Made by a program: the position numbers and the translations under genes
Shown: positions 19,117-28,509 of the stretch, in pieces
Position numbering within the stretch: position 1 is the stretch's first letter
Layout: the number at the start of each line of letters is the position of its first letter
NCBI RefSeq assembly: GCF_003245365.1
Contig: NZ_NBIU01000008.1
Location: 1-61,933 of the forward strand
Direction: 5' to 3'
Source: Helicobacter valdiviensis
Lineage (GTDB): Bacteria; Campylobacterota; Campylobacteria; Campylobacterales; Helicobacteraceae
Length of the DNA: 61,933 nt
The notes under the pieces: generated by a model
Seen by the model: only the letters and a program-made list of their open reading frames with translations
Databases searched by the model: none
What the model was told of the DNA's origin: nothing

Positions 19117-19221
19117 ATGAGGCTTTTTAATATTTTTATTGTGCTAATTGCAGTGTTAATCACACCTTTTAGGGAAGAAATTAGAAGAATCTTTTTAAAT
19201 CTAATCTATTTAAATATGTAA
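19117..19221 (+). CDS. Small hydrophobic protein, 34 aa
   Basis: ATG at 19117 is preceded at the right distance by AGGGGAG (19104-19110), one of the best ribosome sites in the window. The product starts MRLFNIFIVLIAVLITPF and continues with basic and hydrophobic residues: one membrane-spanning helix followed by a short charged tail. Too short to assign by family. It ends 87 bases before the probable start of the outer-membrane protein gene and may share its transcript. It could be a chance ORF; the ribosome site is the main support. Confidence 0.4.
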   Translation: MRLFNIFIVLIAVLITPFREEIRRIFLNLIYLNM

Positions 19222-19308
19222 AAATAATGTTTTTTGCCTTTTGTTTTTTATAAATTTATCTTTTATTTAATTAAAACTATTATCATTATAATAAAAATGG
19301 CTGGTTTT

Positions 19309-20046
19309 ATGGTAAAAAAAATATTTTTCTTGTTTGTGCTGTTTTTTACTGTGTTAAACGCAGAGGAAAATATCACTAAATTTTTAAAAAAAGACATTAA
19401 AAGAATTAATCCATTTGACCAATATAGGGGGTATGAAAGTTTTTTAGGAGTGCCTTTGCCAAGCGCTAAAACGCCTAAAATTCCTTATAAAAGTCCTTTT
19501 AATTCTCCTTTTGAAAGACATCAAAATAGAGCAAAAACTACAACCCCATCTTTTGATTTTAATACTTATGGTATTAGCACAAGTGTTTTAAATATGGGTT
19601 TAAACAAGCTTTCTCCTTTGATTGGATCTAAGAGTGGAGATATTGTGGGTAAATACATTTCAGGAATTAAATTTGATGTGAATTTGAGTTCTAGTATTGA
19701 TGAGAAGCAAAAAAACTTAGGGGGAGATATTAAGATTAGTGCACCTCTTTATAAAAAGAAGCTAAGTGAGTTGTATTTGCTTGGCACTGTTAAAAAGAGC
19801 TTAAAAGAAGATGAATGGAGTGGTAGCTATGGATTTAGCCATAAGCTAAAAGCTCCTAAAATCCAAAATCTTTATTTTATGCAAAGTTTTACTCAAGACC
19901 AAGATAAAATCGGTGAAAAAACCTTTAATTATGGTGTAGAATATTCCCCAATTAAAAATTTTTCTACTTTTATCCAAAAGGAAATTAAAACCATTGGCGA
20001 TACAGACACTACAAAAGCGGGTGTGCAATATAGAATTAATTTTTAA
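19309..20046 (+). CDS. Putative outer-membrane protein, 245 aa
   Basis: I choose the ATG at 19309 because it begins a signal peptide: MVKKIFFLFVLFFTVLNA, cleaved before EEN. The frame is open further upstream, with alternative starts at 19297 and 19234. Mature residues after about 130 alternate in a way typical of beta strands (FDVNLSSSI, GDIKISAPL, YLLGTVKKS), and the chain ends in RINF with a terminal phenylalanine, the usual signal for outer-membrane insertion. I do not recognise the family. It converges on the helicase gene, overlapping it by four bases. Confidence 0.6.
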   Translation: MVKKIFFLFVLFFTVLNAEENITKFLKKDIKRINPFDQYRGYESFLGVPLPSAKTPKIPYKSPFNSPFERHQNRAKTTTPSFDFNTYGISTSVLNMGLNKLSPLIGSKSGDIVGKYISGIKFDVNLSSSIDEKQKNLGGDIKISAPLYKKKLSELYLLGTVKKSLKEDEWSGSYGFSHKLKAPKIQNLYFMQSFTQDQDKIGEKTFNYGVEYSPIKNFSTFIQKEIKTIGDTDTTKAGVQYRINF

Positions 20047-22127
20047 ATAGGCTTTACATAATCGCTTAAAATTTCTTTGACAAGTCCGCCAAAATTAATT
20101 TTGAGGCGTGTTTCATTGCCACTTTGTGTAATATCTACAATCCTTCCCATTCCTAGAATTTTATGACTTACACAATCTCCTTTGCGAAAGCTAGAGTTTA
20201 TTGGAGAGTCATTTTTGGCAAGAGTAATTGGTTTGCCATAAACGCCACATTCTCTTAAAAAGCGAGAAGGGGGTAAGTTTGCCTCTTTGCCTCTAAAAAA
20301 TCTAGAATCACTAAAACTTAAATAAAGTTCTTTTTTAGCACGCGTAAAAGCTACATAGCCTAATCTTCTTTCTTCTTCTAGACTGCTATCTTCTTTTATC
20401 ATAGGGAAAAAGCCTTCTTCTAATCCAATGATAAATACATAATCAAACTCTAATCCCTTGCTTGAATGCACGCTCATACAAGAGATTCCCTCTATTCCTT
20501 TGTTTTTATTGCGATCTTCTGTATCTTCTTGATCGCTTTTTAGGGCAAGTTCGTTTAAAAAATCTTCTAATTCCATAAAGGGATTTTGCTTTAAATACTC
20601 ATTATATAGTCCGTAAAATTCTTCAATATTACCTATTCTATCCACTTCATCATTATTATTAGAAAAAGATTGGCAAAGTCCTATTTGTTTTTCAAATTCC
20701 TCTAGAAAGTTTTTTTCTTTAAAAGAATATTCTTGCAATGCTTGGAGTTTATTGAAAAGTTCCAAAAGTGTATTGTAGGCTTTTTTACCGATAATTTCTT
20801 GTAATTTTGTATCGTGTTGGAAGAGTGCAAAGATACTACTTTTTTTCTCAATAGATCTTTTTTGCAATTTTTCTATGGTAGTTTTTCCAATTCCGCGTTT
20901 TGGTTTATTGATGATTCTGAGTAAAGAAAAATCATCTTCTAAATTAATTAAAACCCTAAAATAACTAAGCACATCTTTGATTTCGCTGCGTTCATAAAAG
21001 CGGATTGTGCCAACAAGAGTATAAGGAATGTTCTCACGGTTAAAGCCTTCTTCAAGAGATCTAGAGAGTGCATTTAGACGGAACAAAATTGCAATATCTT
21101 TGGGATTTACTCCTTTGGCAAAAAGAGATTTGATGATTTTAGAGAGTGTTGTAACTTCTTCCTTGGCATTAAAAGATTGTAGAATTTTTATAGGGGTTCC
21201 ATCATCTTTTGTGCTTTTTAGATTTTTACCTAGGCGTTCTTTGTTATGGCTTATTAGTTTATTTGCGGCCTCTAAGATAGATTTTGTAGAGCGGTAGTTT
21301 TCTTCTAGCTTAATGCTTTTTGCATTTTTAAAATGTTTAGTAAAGTTTAGAATGTTATCAATAGTGGCTCCTCTCCAGCTATAAATACTTTGATCATCAT
21401 CGCCTACGACGCAAATGTTATCATGTGTTGTGCATAGAAATTTAAGAAGAAGATATTGCACATAATTAGTATCTTGATATTCATCTACCATAATATATTG
21501 GTATTTTTGACTAATTTCTGTGGCAATATTGGGAAATTTCTCTAAAATTTCCAAAGGAAGAAGTAATAAATCATCAAAATCTACCATATTATTTTGTAAT
21601 AAAAATTCTTGATATTTTGCATAAATTTTGGCAATGTGTGTATAAGTAGCATTATTGGCAAAATTTATTGCATCTTTTGGAGAAATTTTAGAATTTTTCA
21701 TTCTTGAGATTTCACTCGTTAAAAGTGGCATTGGAGCGATGTTTTGGTTAAAATCTTTTAAAATTTTTTTAGTATCATCACTATCTAGGAGAATAAAATT
21801 TGCCTTTCTTTCTAAAAGATGTATATAAAATTTTAAAAAAAGCAAACCAAACTTATGAAAAGTGCATAATAATGGAGGATGTGAGCTTTTTCTTTCAATT
21901 AAATTTAATGCTCTTTGTTGCATTTCTTGGGCTGCTTTATTTGTAAAAGTGAGCGTTAAAGTGCTTGAGGCAGGGATTCCTACTTCATCAATTAAATAAG
22001 CAAGGCGTGAAGTAATAGTCTTTGTCTTACCACTGCCCGCTCCTGCCAATATTAGTAAGGGTCCATCAATAGTTTTTATGGCTTCTTGTTGGCTAGCATT
22101 GAGTTCTTTTATATAATTTATATCCAT
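20043..22127 (-). CDS. uvrD: UvrD/PcrA-type ATP-dependent DNA helicase
   Basis: Superfamily 1A helicase of 694 residues. Motif I is AGAGSGKT, motif II VDEYQDTN, with GDDDQSIYSWRGA, LEENYRST and VHSSKGLEFDYVF as later motifs. It unwinds DNA from 3' to 5' in excision repair and replication restart. An in-frame start 13 codons further upstream (22166) is less likely: TAAGG sits correctly before the ATG at 22127, which gives MDINYIKELNASQ, the normal N-terminus. The C-terminal SH3-like tail (KGDCVSHKILGMGRI) is present. Confidence 0.93.
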   Translation of the reverse strand: MDINYIKELNASQQEAIKTIDGPLLILAGAGSGKTKTITSRLAYLIDEVGIPASSTLTLTFTNKAAQEMQQRALNLIERKSSHPPLLCTFHKFGLLFLKFYIHLLERKANFILLDSDDTKKILKDFNQNIAPMPLLTSEISRMKNSKISPKDAINFANNATYTHIAKIYAKYQEFLLQNNMVDFDDLLLLPLEILEKFPNIATEISQKYQYIMVDEYQDTNYVQYLLLKFLCTTHDNICVVGDDDQSIYSWRGATIDNILNFTKHFKNAKSIKLEENYRSTKSILEAANKLISHNKERLGKNLKSTKDDGTPIKILQSFNAKEEVTTLSKIIKSLFAKGVNPKDIAILFRLNALSRSLEEGFNRENIPYTLVGTIRFYERSEIKDVLSYFRVLINLEDDFSLLRIINKPKRGIGKTTIEKLQKRSIEKKSSIFALFQHDTKLQEIIGKKAYNTLLELFNKLQALQEYSFKEKNFLEEFEKQIGLCQSFSNNNDEVDRIGNIEEFYGLYNEYLKQNPFMELEDFLNELALKSDQEDTEDRNKNKGIEGISCMSVHSSKGLEFDYVFIIGLEEGFFPMIKEDSSLEEERRLGYVAFTRAKKELYLSFSDSRFFRGKEANLPPSRFLRECGVYGKPITLAKNDSPINSSFRKGDCVSHKILGMGRIVDITQSGNETRLKINFGGLVKEILSDYVKPI

Positions 22128-22278
22128 AAAGAGCCTTATAAAATAATTTTTATAAATTATATCCAAAAGCAGTAAAAATTCCTTGATAAGTTTTAAAAAT
22201 TGTGTTAGTATTAAGTGTATCTTATAAAAATATTATAAAGATGGAGCAAAATTATGGAAGCATAACTAAGGAGATAAA

Positions 22279-23190
22279 ATGCTAAGTGATTTTACAAAAC
22301 TACAAACCTTTATGGTAGTTGTTAAAGAAAAAAGTTTTTCTAAAGCCTCTTCAAAGCTTGGAATTTCACAACCCGCTGTAACCCAACAAATTAAATTTAT
22401 CGAGCAATATTTTAATACTAAAGTAATAAATCGTAAAAGAAATGGTATTCAGCTAACAAGGGATGGAGAAAATTTGTTGATAGTGGCTCAAAAAATTGAG
22501 AAATTTATCGCCTTACAACAAAAAGAAATGATGAAGACTATTAAAAGAGATGATAGAATTAAAATTATGAGTTCTTATACGGTTGGAAATTTTTTATTGC
22601 CAAAATGTATTGATGAAATCAAAGAAGAAGTATATTCAAATATCGATTATAGTGTTAATACATCCAAAGAAGCCATTGAGGGACTATTGAAAGGAACTTG
22701 CGATTTGGCTTTGGTGGAATCTATGATAAATAATGATAATATTGTATATCGTGAATGGGTAGAAGATGAGTTAGTTTTAGCTTCATCTAGTCAGCTTCCA
22801 CGACTTATTCGCAGAGAAGATTTGTATTCACATAAGTGGTTAATTTTAACTCCAAGCACTCAAACTTCTCTAGTTATTCAAGATTATTTGGAAAAATTAG
22901 AATTAGATAAAGATAAACTTAATATTATAGGTGAATTTGATAGCTTTTTAGAAATTAAAAAGAATATGCTTAAGATGAAGGAGAAAAATGGAGGAGATTT
23001 GATGACTTTCTTGCCTTATTTGCATATTAAAGATGAATTGCAAGCAAGAGAGCTTTTTACCACTAAAATAAGAGGCTTAAAGTGTAAAAGAAAGCTTTAT
23101 GTGGCTAGTTTGAAAGAGCGACGCAATGATGCACTTATAGAAAATATTAGTGATTATATTGTGTTTAATACTAAAGTGGCTTTACATTAG
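22279..23190 (+). CDS. LysR-family transcriptional regulator
   Basis: 303 residues. The N-terminal winged helix covers residues 5-60 (SFSKASSKLGISQPAVTQQIKFIE is split by the recognition helix), followed by a linker helix and a substrate-binding domain. The ATG follows AAGGAG by six bases. Its target and effector are unknown. No divergent operon starts beside it: the helicase gene upstream is divergent but is an unlikely target. A closely similar LysR gene exists in Campylobacter jejuni, as far as I recall, with an unsettled role. Confidence 0.88.
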   Translation: MLSDFTKLQTFMVVVKEKSFSKASSKLGISQPAVTQQIKFIEQYFNTKVINRKRNGIQLTRDGENLLIVAQKIEKFIALQQKEMMKTIKRDDRIKIMSSYTVGNFLLPKCIDEIKEEVYSNIDYSVNTSKEAIEGLLKGTCDLALVESMINNDNIVYREWVEDELVLASSSQLPRLIRREDLYSHKWLILTPSTQTSLVIQDYLEKLELDKDKLNIIGEFDSFLEIKKNMLKMKEKNGGDLMTFLPYLHIKDELQARELFTTKIRGLKCKRKLYVASLKERRNDALIENISDYIVFNTKVALH

Positions 23191-23867
23191 GGCTTAAAAA
23201 CCGCTAAATACAGCATAAGACAAAAGGGATTATGATTAAGATAATCGTGAATCTCTTTTGGATTGTTGTCAAACTTTTTTACAAAATCCCAAAATTCTTT
23301 TTTATGGTGTGGAAATTTTAGATGTGTTAGCTCGTGGATAATAATTTTATCAATAATATGTTTGGGTAAAAATGCCAAACGGTAACTAAAACGCAAAGAT
23401 TTTGTAGCTTTGGTGCAACTTCCTAGAGTTTTGATTGCACTTGTATAAGAAACTTTAGCAGGAAAAAGTTCTAATTTTTGCGATAAGGTTTCTAATTTTT
23501 TTGCAATATAGAGTTTAAGCTCTGTAGCATAGAATTTTTTAAGTATTTTGGTTTCTTTATGGAGGATAAAATTTTCCCAAATTTCTTGTAGGTTGTTTTC
23601 TTGAAAGTTTTCAAATTCTACCCATTCCCCAAATAAGTAAAATTTGTCTTTTAAAAGTTGATTGCTAAAATTTTCTTGCTTTTTTAAAAGTAGATTGGAT
23701 TGGGCTTTAATCCATTCTTGATTTTGCAAGATGAAATTTAAGCATTCTTTTTTACTAGCGTATTTTGGGGCACTAAGATAGAGTAAAGTGGGGGATTTTA
23801 GATGGAGACGCAAAGATTTGTAGCTTTTACTTTTTGTAATTTTTAAAGTAAAATTTTCTAAAATCAT
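23187..23867 (-). CDS. YgjP/DUF45-family metallopeptidase-like protein
   Basis: 226 residues. HELTH (178-182) with a downstream HH at 187-188 and F-W-D is the zinc motif of the YgjP family (also called DUF45, often beside type I restriction genes but here not). No signal peptide, so cytoplasmic. It is the last gene of a minus-strand cluster; its start overlaps the end of the exported protein gene by four bases. It converges on the LysR gene with a four-base overlap. The physiological substrate of the family is not known to me. Confidence 0.8.
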   Translation of the reverse strand: MILENFTLKITKSKSYKSLRLHLKSPTLLYLSAPKYASKKECLNFILQNQEWIKAQSNLLLKKQENFSNQLLKDKFYLFGEWVEFENFQENNLQEIWENFILHKETKILKKFYATELKLYIAKKLETLSQKLELFPAKVSYTSAIKTLGSCTKATKSLRFSYRLAFLPKHIIDKIIIHELTHLKFPHHKKEFWDFVKKFDNNPKEIHDYLNHNPFCLMLYLAVFKP

Positions 23868-25066
23868 AGAGGCTCAAAGCGGTTTTGTTTAGGGGCTAAG
23901 AGCATAATTTCGTATTGCACTTGATTATTTTTTATTTTTTCTTTGAAATATCTTTTGGCATTTGGAATTTCTTTAGTGTAAAAATGCTCTAATCCGAGTG
24001 CTGTGCTATAACTAATCCAATCATAAGAAAGATTGCTATTTAAAAGATGCATTTCTTCAATAAATTTTGGATTAAGAGGCATGATGGAGTTTGCAATTAT
24101 CATCTTTCTTATGTCGCGGTTTTGTGTCAAAGAAAGAAAAGAAGGGTGGTAGTTGATTTGTGTGGAGTAGATACCAAAGGCGTTAATATCGTTATAAGTA
24201 ATTTGAGAAAGTAAAATACTAGAATTTGTAACAGGAGTGTTTAAAAAAATTCTAGAACCATTGAGTGTAGATTTTATGCTTTTAATTTGCTTATTTAAGT
24301 TTTGACTATCTTTAGAGTTAAAAGGGCTAGAGAAGAGTAGATTTCGATTGTAAGATTGGGTGTATTCTTGTATTTTTACTCCCACATAACTTGTATCATA
24401 GAAACTAGTAGCATTGACTTCAGGATTCAAAGAAGAGAGTGTTTTGATTTGTTCTTCATAGCTAATACCTCCAAAAATTAAGTGAGGAGAGGGGGAATCT
24501 ATTTGTGTGATATGAATGCTTGGAATATAGATTGTAAGATCTGTTAGGATTTGATTTAGGATTTGTATGCCATTTTGAGTAAAGATTGCAATGACTTTTG
24601 TGAAACCTTTGGCTTTAATTTCTTCTAAAGATTGACTAATTTGGGTAAAATCCTCTCCTTTGCTATCAAATACTTCAAAGCTAAAAGGGTTTTTTTGGTT
24701 TAAAAGATAAGCTAAAACAGTATTAGTAGCAGAAAGAGAATAGCGTCCTATAGTTTGTCGTGGTATTAAAAGAGCTATTTTGAAAGTAGGTTTTTCGGTA
24801 AAGTAGGGAAGATTAGTGATATTTAGCTCTACTAAAAGTCCTTGAAGAATTTCTAATAGAGAGTTTGTTTTGTTTTTGTCGTTAATGTTTGCAATAAAAG
24901 AAAAAATAAGCCCATCTTCATAATAGTTTTTAAGACAACTGCTTGAACAATATTTTGTATCAAGATTGATAACTTCACTTTCAGGCAAAGGAAGTGGAGA
25001 GAGGTATTGACTTTTTGCAAGAACAAAAAGAGGCAACAAACAAAGAATAAAAATTAACTTTTTCAT
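23864..25066 (-). CDS. Exported protein with a periplasmic-binding-like fold
   Basis: 400 residues with a clear signal peptide: MKKLIFILCLLPLFVLAKS, cleaved after the alanine. The mature part resembles type I periplasmic-binding proteins and LpoA-like proteins (KIALLIPRQTIGRYS near the start of the fold; KVIAIFTQNG; PHLIFGGI). Two nearby cysteines (YCSSSC) could form a disulphide. It overlaps the genes on both sides by four bases, giving a three-gene operon. The function is unknown; a role in envelope assembly is only a guess from the fold. Confidence 0.6.
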   Translation of the reverse strand: MKKLIFILCLLPLFVLAKSQYLSPLPLPESEVINLDTKYCSSSCLKNYYEDGLIFSFIANINDKNKTNSLLEILQGLLVELNITNLPYFTEKPTFKIALLIPRQTIGRYSLSATNTVLAYLLNQKNPFSFEVFDSKGEDFTQISQSLEEIKAKGFTKVIAIFTQNGIQILNQILTDLTIYIPSIHITQIDSPSPHLIFGGISYEEQIKTLSSLNPEVNATSFYDTSYVGVKIQEYTQSYNRNLLFSSPFNSKDSQNLNKQIKSIKSTLNGSRIFLNTPVTNSSILLSQITYNDINAFGIYSTQINYHPSFLSLTQNRDIRKMIIANSIMPLNPKFIEEMHLLNSNLSYDWISYSTALGLEHFYTKEIPNAKRYFKEKIKNNQVQYEIMLLAPKQNRFEPL

Positions 25067-25701
25067 AAATATCCTTTAATATTTAAAAATTCTTTATGGG
25101 CTTGAATTTTTAGTGAAGGCTTTTTAATAAGCTCTGCTAAGGAAAAAGTCGGAAAGAGTAAAAAATCTTTCCATTTGAGAGCTTTGCCTTGCACTCTTTT
25201 GTAATCCTCCCCATCTTCGCTAATGGCAAAATATGCCTCTTGTCCTAAGATTACAATAATTTTAGCATTGCAAAATTCAAGCTGTTTATGCACAAAACCC
25301 ATACATAAATTAAGAGAATTTTCTTTATTTTGAATAGCTATATCGCATTTTAACAAAGAAAGTATAGAAACTTCTTTAAGAGAAAGCAAAAAAACTTTTG
25401 TGATGATATTGTGTAGCATCATCGCCATATTAGATGAAAAGCGTAGATTAGAATCCAAAAGAGGTTCTAGGCTTAAAAAGGCGATTTTTGAATGTGGGTT
25501 GCAAATTCCTCTGCTAGGTTTGGAATGGCGTTGAGGACATAATTCACATTTTTCTATAAGAAAATCTAATTCTTTTTGAGAGTGGATAGAGTTTGCAAAA
25601 CCAGATTTTTGCGTCAAAAAGATAGGATCTGTAAATTCATAATCCAATGATTGCAGTAAATAAAGTTTTTTTAATTCTAAAGCCAAGCGAAGTTTTTGCA
25701 A
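25063..25701 (-). CDS. Uracil-DNA glycosylase superfamily protein (family 4-like)
   Basis: 212 residues. A CELCPQR cysteine pair, then later LLKCD and a cysteine in LNLCMGF, followed by IIVILGQEAYFAI, match the spacing of the iron-sulphur ligands and the ILG motif of family 4 uracil-DNA glycosylases. The usual active-site motifs are poorly kept: the GEAPG-type loop reads LSLEPL, and the HPS motif reads FPTFSLAEL. It may have altered specificity or be a non-catalytic relative. It heads a minus-strand trio with the exported protein and the YgjP-like gene. Confidence 0.6.
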   Translation of the reverse strand: MQKLRLALELKKLYLLQSLDYEFTDPIFLTQKSGFANSIHSQKELDFLIEKCELCPQRHSKPSRGICNPHSKIAFLSLEPLLDSNLRFSSNMAMMLHNIITKVFLLSLKEVSILSLLKCDIAIQNKENSLNLCMGFVHKQLEFCNAKIIVILGQEAYFAISEDGEDYKRVQGKALKWKDFLLFPTFSLAELIKKPSLKIQAHKEFLNIKGYL

Positions 25702-25800
25702 AAATATACATCCTTAATTCTTGTTGGTTATTGTATTTGTAATTATACAAAAAAACTCCCAAGAAATATTTAAGAGATTATAAAACAAAATTTAAATATT

Positions 25801-25814
25801 GGAATAATTTTTGC
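25801..25814 (+). promoter_or_regulatory. Sigma-54 (RpoN) promoter
   Basis: TTGG ending at 25802, then ten bases, then GC at 25813-25814 within TTTTTGCTTG. This is the invariant GG-N10-GC of -24/-12 promoters, with the flanks (TTGGAA, TTGCTT) of Helicobacter and Campylobacter RpoN sites. It lies 67 bases before the EF-hand gene. In these bacteria RpoN, driven by FlgSR, controls middle flagellar genes. Confidence 0.72.
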
Positions 25815-25880
25815 TTGTTGTATCTTAAATAAAAGGAATTAAAAAGTTTATGCAAAGGAACGCTTAAAAAAGGACTAAAG

Positions 25881-27287
25881 ATGTATTATGTAAATGCAAA
25901 AGGGGGCTATAGCTCTTATATAAACGGTGTAGAGTTTTCTAAAGAAACACAACAGGCATTAGCATCAAGAAATGATGAAAATAAGCGTTTAAGCACAACT
26001 TCAAGTCAAGATGAAACTTTTGAAAAGCAAAGATTGATAGAAGAAGCAATCGCACAACTTAAGCAAACAGGAAGTGTGAGTGCAGAAATTGCCTCTAAAG
26101 TAGATGTAGATAGCATTAAAAAAAGCTTAGAAGGGCAAGATAGCGGTGAATCAAGTGCGCTTTCTATGATAGGTGAGGGTAAGAGTGAGGAGGCGACAAA
26201 AGCAAATGTAAAAGATGCTAAAGGTTCTACTCCTATGGGATTAAATCCTAGTTTGGATTCTAAGGGTAATGCAGCACTTTCGCAATTTATTATAGGGAGG
26301 CTAGAAGATCAAAAAAATGACGAATCTCAAAAGATAAAAGAAGATATAAAACGCAGTGTGCAAAATGATGAGCAAGTCTCAAAAAGTGATACAAACAAAG
26401 AAAGCACAAGATGGTTAGATAAAAATCTTGTCAATACTACACCCAATAAGCCAGAATCTATTAGTGATACAATTAAAGAAGCTTTTAATCCATTAGAGGA
26501 GAAAGGGCAAAGTGAGCAAACGCAAAATAACATTAGTTTTATTGATGAGGTAAGCGGGAAAAAAGTTAGTATTCCTCTTACAGAAGAAAATGCTAAAAAA
26601 CTAAAAGAGAAATTTGGTTCTTTAGAAGAGGCAAGTGATTATATTAAGGGTTGGTATTATGAAGCGGCGTATTCTTCAGGATATTTAGAAGCGGATAAAG
26701 ATGGAGATGGTAAAATTAGCACAGAAGAGGGGATACATTTAAAAACTCTTGTTTCTTTGAAAAATGGAGAAACCCATTCAGTAGCAGAGAGAATCCCAGG
26801 GGGCGAGGAAGCACAAAAGAAATTTTTAGAGCAAGTGGGTTTTATTGATAATATTGCAGATTATATTAATCATAACATTGAACGCGATAATGATTTAGAT
26901 GGAAGTTTGAATTTAAAAGAACTTATGGGAGAAGATGGGGAAATCACCCTTTTTAGAACAGGCGGAGAAGATTCCAATACCATAGATGTGTTTGTGTTAA
27001 AAATGTATAGCTTTGATCTTGGAGGCTCTTTAGATGATATTTTTATCAATATGGGGAAAGATACACCAAAAACGCAAGAAGAAAACAAAAATGAAAATAA
27101 TCAAGATGATAATGGAGTAAAAAGCGAAGAAGAAATCGCAGCCATTAAAAATGCAGAATTACAAAAATGGTTAGAGCTAGCAAAGCAAAAAGATGATGAA
27201 AATTATTTAAATTTATTAGACGATGCACAAAAGGCAGAATTGCTAAAAAGTGATACAATTTTACAAAATTTGCTAAAAAGTGCTTAG
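25881..27287 (+). CDS. EF-hand calcium-binding protein under sigma-54 control
   Basis: 468 residues, acidic and low in hydrophobics, with no signal peptide and no membrane segment. Two calcium-loop motifs are visible: DKDGDGKISTEE (about residues 273-284) and a second, DNDLDGSLNLKE, about 65 residues later. The first 130 residues are rich in S, E, K and Q and look disordered. A ribosome site AAAAAGGA precedes the ATG. The RpoN promoter suggests co-regulation with flagellar genes and perhaps export through the flagellar system, as for the Fed and Cia proteins of Campylobacter; this is inference. The exact family is not recognised. Confidence 0.72.
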   Translation: MYYVNAKGGYSSYINGVEFSKETQQALASRNDENKRLSTTSSQDETFEKQRLIEEAIAQLKQTGSVSAEIASKVDVDSIKKSLEGQDSGESSALSMIGEGKSEEATKANVKDAKGSTPMGLNPSLDSKGNAALSQFIIGRLEDQKNDESQKIKEDIKRSVQNDEQVSKSDTNKESTRWLDKNLVNTTPNKPESISDTIKEAFNPLEEKGQSEQTQNNISFIDEVSGKKVSIPLTEENAKKLKEKFGSLEEASDYIKGWYYEAAYSSGYLEADKDGDGKISTEEGIHLKTLVSLKNGETHSVAERIPGGEEAQKKFLEQVGFIDNIADYINHNIERDNDLDGSLNLKELMGEDGEITLFRTGGEDSNTIDVFVLKMYSFDLGGSLDDIFINMGKDTPKTQEENKNENNQDDNGVKSEEEIAAIKNAELQKWLELAKQKDDENYLNLLDDAQKAELLKSDTILQNLLKSA

Positions 27288-27432
27288 AAAAATATTAAAA
27301 TGTAATGTTTGATTTATAATGGGCAGTTTAGAGTTTTTTATAAAATAAAACTAGGCAAAATTGCTTAAATATAAATTGAGTGAAGTGTTTTGTGTTTTTT
27401 GGCATTTTCAATCCTTTTTAAAGGAAAAATAA

Positions 27433-27438
27433 TATAAT
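27433..27438 (+). promoter_or_regulatory. minD: -10 box of the minDE operon
   Basis: A perfect TATAAT sits 38 bases before the minD start, with T-rich DNA upstream. Transcription would begin near 27445. It fits the Helicobacter pattern of -10-driven promoters without a -35. Confidence 0.45.
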
Positions 27439-27475
27439 TTCAACTTTAATTAATTTTGAAATTCAAGGTGCAAAA

Positions 27476-28276
27476 TTGAGCGGTAAAGTCATAACAATTA
27501 CTTCAGGAAAGGGTGGTGTAGGTAAATCCACAACTACAGCAAATCTCGCTGTAGGCTTAGCAAATGAGGGCAAAAAAGTAGTAGCAGTGGATTTTGATAT
27601 TGGACTTAGAAATTTGGATATGATTTTGGGATTGGAAAATCGTATTGTTTATGATGTTGTGAATGTTATGGAGGGGGAATGTAACCTCTCACAAGCTTTA
27701 ATTAATGACAAAAAAAGTAAAAATCTTTATTTTTTGCCAGCTTCACAAAGTAAAGATAAAAATATCTTAGATACAAAAAAAGTGGAAGATTTGATACATA
27801 GATTAAAAGAAGAATTTGATTATATTTTATTGGATTCTCCAGCAGGTATTGAAGGAGGATTTGAACATTCTATTTTTTTAGCAGATGAGGCATTAATCGT
27901 TTCTACTCCAGAAGTTTCAAGTGTTAGAGATGCAGATAGAGTGATTGGGATTATTGATGCAAAAAGTAGAAAAGCAAAAGAAGGCGGAGAGGTTAAAAAG
28001 CATATTATTATCAATCGTTTAAAGCCAGAAATGGTAGAGAAAGGCGAGATGTTAAGCACAGAAGATGTGTTAAAAATTTTAGCATTACCTTTAATAGGTA
28101 TTGTTCCAGAAGATGAGAAGATTATTTCCTCAACAAATACAGGAGAACCCGTTATTTATGGAAACTCTCAAGCCTCTCAAGCTTATAAAAATATTTCTAA
28201 GAGAATTTTAGGAGAGGAAGTTCCTTTTATGGAGCTAAAAAGCAAGAAGGGTATATTTAGGAGGTTGTTTTCATGA
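27476..28276 (+). CDS. minD: Septum site-determining ATPase MinD
   Basis: 266 residues. The deviant Walker A motif GKGGVGKST (11-19) and [10 protein letters not shown] identify MinD. The C-terminal amphipathic helix ([11 protein letters not shown]) anchors it to the membrane when ATP is bound. With MinE it oscillates to keep the division site at mid-cell; no minC is seen here. Translation starts at TTG, behind AAGGTG. The end overlaps minE by four bases. Confidence 0.95.
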   Translation: MSGKVITITSGKGGVGKSTTTANLAVGLANEGKKVVAVDFDIGLRNLDMILGLENRIVYDVVNVMEGECNLSQALINDKKSKNLYFLPASQSKDKNILDTKKVEDLIHRLKEEFDYILLDSPAGIEGGFEHSIFLADEALIVSTPEVSSVRDADRVIGIIDAKSRKAKEGGEVKKHIIINRLKPEMVEKGEMLSTEDVLKILALPLIGIVPEDEKIISSTNTGEPVIYGNSQASQAYKNISKRILGEEVPFMELKSKKGIFRRLFS

Positions 28277-28509
28277 GTTTTTTGGAAAGAATTTTAGGAG
28301 GCAAGAAAAATTCAGCACAAGAAGCAAAAGATCGTTTAACTTTGATTTTAGCACATGAAAGGGCAGTAAATGTGCCTTATATGGAAGAGATGAAGCAAGA
28401 GATTTTAGCAGTGATTAAAAAATACACAAAAGCACAAAAAGTAGAAATGAAAACAGATTCTAACCGCGAATTTAATACTTTAGAGGTAGAAATTCTACTT
28501 GAAAAATAA
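28273..28509 (+). CDS. minE: Cell division topological specificity factor MinE
   Basis: 78 residues. The N-terminal anti-MinCD segment ([14 protein letters not shown]) is textbook, followed by the topological-specificity domain. It stimulates MinD ATPase and drives its release from the membrane. It begins inside the minD stop (ATGA), and its last codons overlap the TTG start of the next gene by 11 bases. Confidence 0.95.
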   Translation: MSFLERILGGKKNSAQEAKDRLTLILAHERAVNVPYMEEMKQEILAVIKKYTKAQKVEMKTDSNREFNTLEVEILLEK

